From Clostridia bacterium (GTDB lineage: Bacteria > Bacillota > Clostridia > Christensenellales > Aristaeellaceae): a stretch of 64,000 bases of DNA. Positions 62,399 to 64,000 of this stretch are shown one piece after another (positions within the stretch are counted from its first letter, which is position 1; each line of letters opens with the position of its first letter). The stretch covers positions 1 through 64,000 of the forward strand of contig JAFUFB010000030.1 in NCBI GenBank assembly GCA_017470145.1, written 5' to 3'. Both the position numbers and the translations under genes were made by a program. Below the pieces are notes generated by a model that had not been told where the DNA came from, did not search any database, and saw only the letters and a list, made by a program, of their open reading frames with translations.

Positions 62399-63328
62399 TC
62401 ATCCTTTCACCGCGCCAATCATTACACCCTGAACATAATAGCGCTGGATAAAGGGATATACACAGATGATGGGCACGATGGTAATCACAGTCATGGTGTT
62501 ACGCACAGCAGTAGTAGATACCTTTGTGGCCGCATCCAGCATGCTCAGATCTGTCAGATTGTTCAAGCTCTTCGCCAACGCCGCCGCCTGGTTAAGATAT
62601 TCATACAGCTGGAACTGCATGGTATACAGCCGGGAATCGGTAATGTAGAGCAGCGTATCCAGGTAGGAATTCCACGCGCCTACCGCGTTGAACAGCGCTA
62701 TGGTTGCCAGGATGGGCGTGGACAGTGGGAAAACGATATGCACAAACCGGTGGAAATAATTGGCGCCGTCGATCTGCGCAGATTCTTCCAGCGCGGCTGG
62801 CAAGGATTCAATGAAGGTTTTGACGAGCACCACGTTGTAAACCTTAATCAACCCAGGAATGATGTATACCCAGAAATTGTTCAGCAGCCCCAGCATGCGG
62901 ATATTCATATACACCGGAATCATTCCCGCGGAGAAATACATAGTAATGATGGTAAACCGATACAGGAATTTACGGCCTTTCATGTGCTCCTTGGTAAACA
63001 GATAACCCAGGATCGTGGTAAACACCAGCGGAATGAAGGTACCCAGGACTGTTCGCAAAACGGAGATGAACACGGAATTCATCACATTGCTTAGCTTAAA
63101 GATGTTGATATAATTCTGAAAATGAACACCTATCGGGGCATACATGACCAGACCCAAATCCACATAATCGTTGCGGCTGATGGTGTTGATCACCAAATAG
63201 TAAAAGGGATAGATGCAAATTAGCCCCAGCAGGAAGAAGACGGTGTAATTGATGGTATGAAAGATTTTATCTTCCCGGGACATCCGCTTTTTATGGGGGC
63301 GAATGTTTGCAGCCTTATTAACTTCCAT
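62399..63328 (-). CDS. Carbohydrate ABC transporter permease, LplC/YtcP type
   Basis: 309 aa from the ATG at 63326-63328, chosen for the GGGAGGG site 7 nt upstream; an ATG seven codons earlier has none. About six membrane segments, EAA loop EESAQIDGANYFHRFVHIVF near 190-210, and the family ending QRYYVQGVMIGAVKG. It lies between the LplB-type gene and the binding protein gene. Unlike the other two LplC-type genes here, it is not the last gene of its operon, and no structured RNA element follows it. Confidence 0.92.
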   Translation of the reverse strand: MEVNKAANIRPHKKRMSREDKIFHTINYTVFFLLGLICIYPFYYLVINTISRNDYVDLGLVMYAPIGVHFQNYINIFKLSNVMNSVFISVLRTVLGTFIPLVFTTILGYLFTKEHMKGRKFLYRFTIITMYFSAGMIPVYMNIRMLGLLNNFWVYIIPGLIKVYNVVLVKTFIESLPAALEESAQIDGANYFHRFVHIVFPLSTPILATIALFNAVGAWNSYLDTLLYITDSRLYTMQFQLYEYLNQAAALAKSLNNLTDLSMLDAATKVSTTAVRNTMTVITIVPIICVYPFIQRYYVQGVMIGAVKG

Positions 63329-63348
63329 TGATTTTCCCTCCCTTTCCA

Positions 63349-64000
63349 TCAGAACATGCTGGTTCCGCGCACCTTTTTACTGGCCCAGTTGGCGCTGGCA
63401 AAAAGGATCACCGCAATCACGGACTTCATCATACCCACGGCGGTAGAATAGGATATCAGGCCAGAGCCAATGCCCATGTTATACACATACAGATCCAAGG
63501 TTTCTATGAAGGGCTTGGTCATCGCATTGCTGAATAATTGCTGTTGCTCCATTCCAGTGTTCAGGAAGTTACCAATGCCCATCACCAACAGCACGAAATA
63601 AGTCGGAATCAATTGGGGCAGAACGATGTTCCAGATGCGCCGCATCCGGCCTGCGCCATCCACCTCGGCAGCTTCCAGCACCTCATGATCAATACCCGCC
63701 ACAGCCGCCAAATAAACGATTGCGTTCCAGCCTAGAGATTTCCACAGGCTCAGCAGCGCCATTTTTAACCACACATGGTCGCTGGAGGTCAGGAAAGAAA
63801 TCCCGTTTTCGATCAGCCCCATGTCCTTGAGCATGTTGTTGATAAAGCCGGTGTCCACCGCCAGCATGCCATAGGCCAGCGCGTAAATAATGACCCAGGA
63901 AATAAAGTTTGGCAAGGTGGTTACCGTCTGGGTGATCTTGCGGAAACGGGTGGACTTCATTTCATTAAGAAACACCGCGAAAAACATAGGCAGCGGCGTA
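63349..64000 (-). CDS. Carbohydrate ABC transporter permease, LplB type (N-terminus outside the window)
   Basis: The C-terminal 217 codons of an LplB-type permease; the frame stays open to the window edge (TPLPMFFAVFLNEMKS), so the N-terminal part and promoter lie beyond 64000. The EAA loop LEAAEVDGAGRMRRIWNIVL and the ending ASKKVRGTSMF are typical. It lies 20 bp before the LplC-type gene, in the order LplB-LplC-LplA. Confidence 0.9.
   Translation of the reverse strand, partial: TPLPMFFAVFLNEMKSTRFRKITQTVTTLPNFISWVIIYALAYGMLAVDTGFINNMLKDMGLIENGISFLTSSDHVWLKMALLSLWKSLGWNAIVYLAAVAGIDHEVLEAAEVDGAGRMRRIWNIVLPQLIPTYFVLLVMGIGNFLNTGMEQQQLFSNAMTKPFIETLDLYVYNMGIGSGLISYSTAVGMMKSVIAVILFASANWASKKVRGTSMF

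Overview
The window looks like a chromosomal segment of a Gram-positive anaerobe of the class Clostridia, probably an uncultured gut or rumen lineage. The gene order ftsY-secD-secF-recJ-rel-hemZ is typical of Clostridia. Promoters are sigma-A-like with strong AGGAGG ribosome sites. There are several LplA/LplB/LplC-type sugar ABC transporters with YesM/YesN-type two-component partners. A species cannot be named from sequence alone.

Left part (1-23.8 kb), mostly core genes. A two-gene sugar permease operon (1-2.1 kb, minus strand) ends in a structured RNA element. Then come hemZ, rel, recJ, secF, secD and ftsY on the minus strand, with glyQS divergent from ftsY. A receiver-GGDEF-EAL cyclic-di-GMP protein and an Hpt protein follow. 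A phosphonate/phosphate-type ABC operon (phnD-phnC-phnE-phnE plus a cytoplasmic metallophosphatase) faces them. The MrfA-type DNA repair helicase and an AEC-family permease close this part.

Middle (23.8-29.9 kb), a decaying accessory block. A 0.5-kb gene-free stretch carries three palindromes. It is followed by an ECF sigma factor, its membrane anti-sigma factor and a secreted protein, then a coupled 56-codon ORF, a nitrilase pseudogene with an internal deletion, an ACT-domain protein and the tail of a DUF4143 ATPase. A tRNA-Ala(GGC) and folT, which has a tetrahydrofolate riboswitch, mark the edge.

Right part (29.9-64 kb), a plant-polysaccharide (pectin/rhamnogalacturonan-type) utilisation region. 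It contains two GH3 enzymes, a MATE exporter, a large esterase-like alpha/beta-hydrolase, a sugar ABC transporter, a YesM/YesN-type two-component pair and a secreted protein of unknown function. Next are a DUF5060/apiosidase-like hydrolase, two GH2 enzymes, a GH78 rhamnosidase, a YetA/PL26-like protein, a second YesM-type kinase and a further LplB/LplC/LplA transporter cut by the window edge.

Two observations stand out. First, four promoters in the right part share one architecture: two direct TCGGAT half-sites exactly 21 bp apart, 29-30 bp before a -10 box that has no -35. This is probably the operator of the AraC-type regulator encoded at 41.6 kb, and it would tie the GH3/MATE operon, the esterase, the transporter and the secreted protein into one regulon. 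Second, the last permease gene of two separate ABC operons is followed, starting at the stop codon, by the same two-domain structured RNA. Its stems differ in sequence but keep pairing, while its internal loops are conserved. I do not recognise this RNA.
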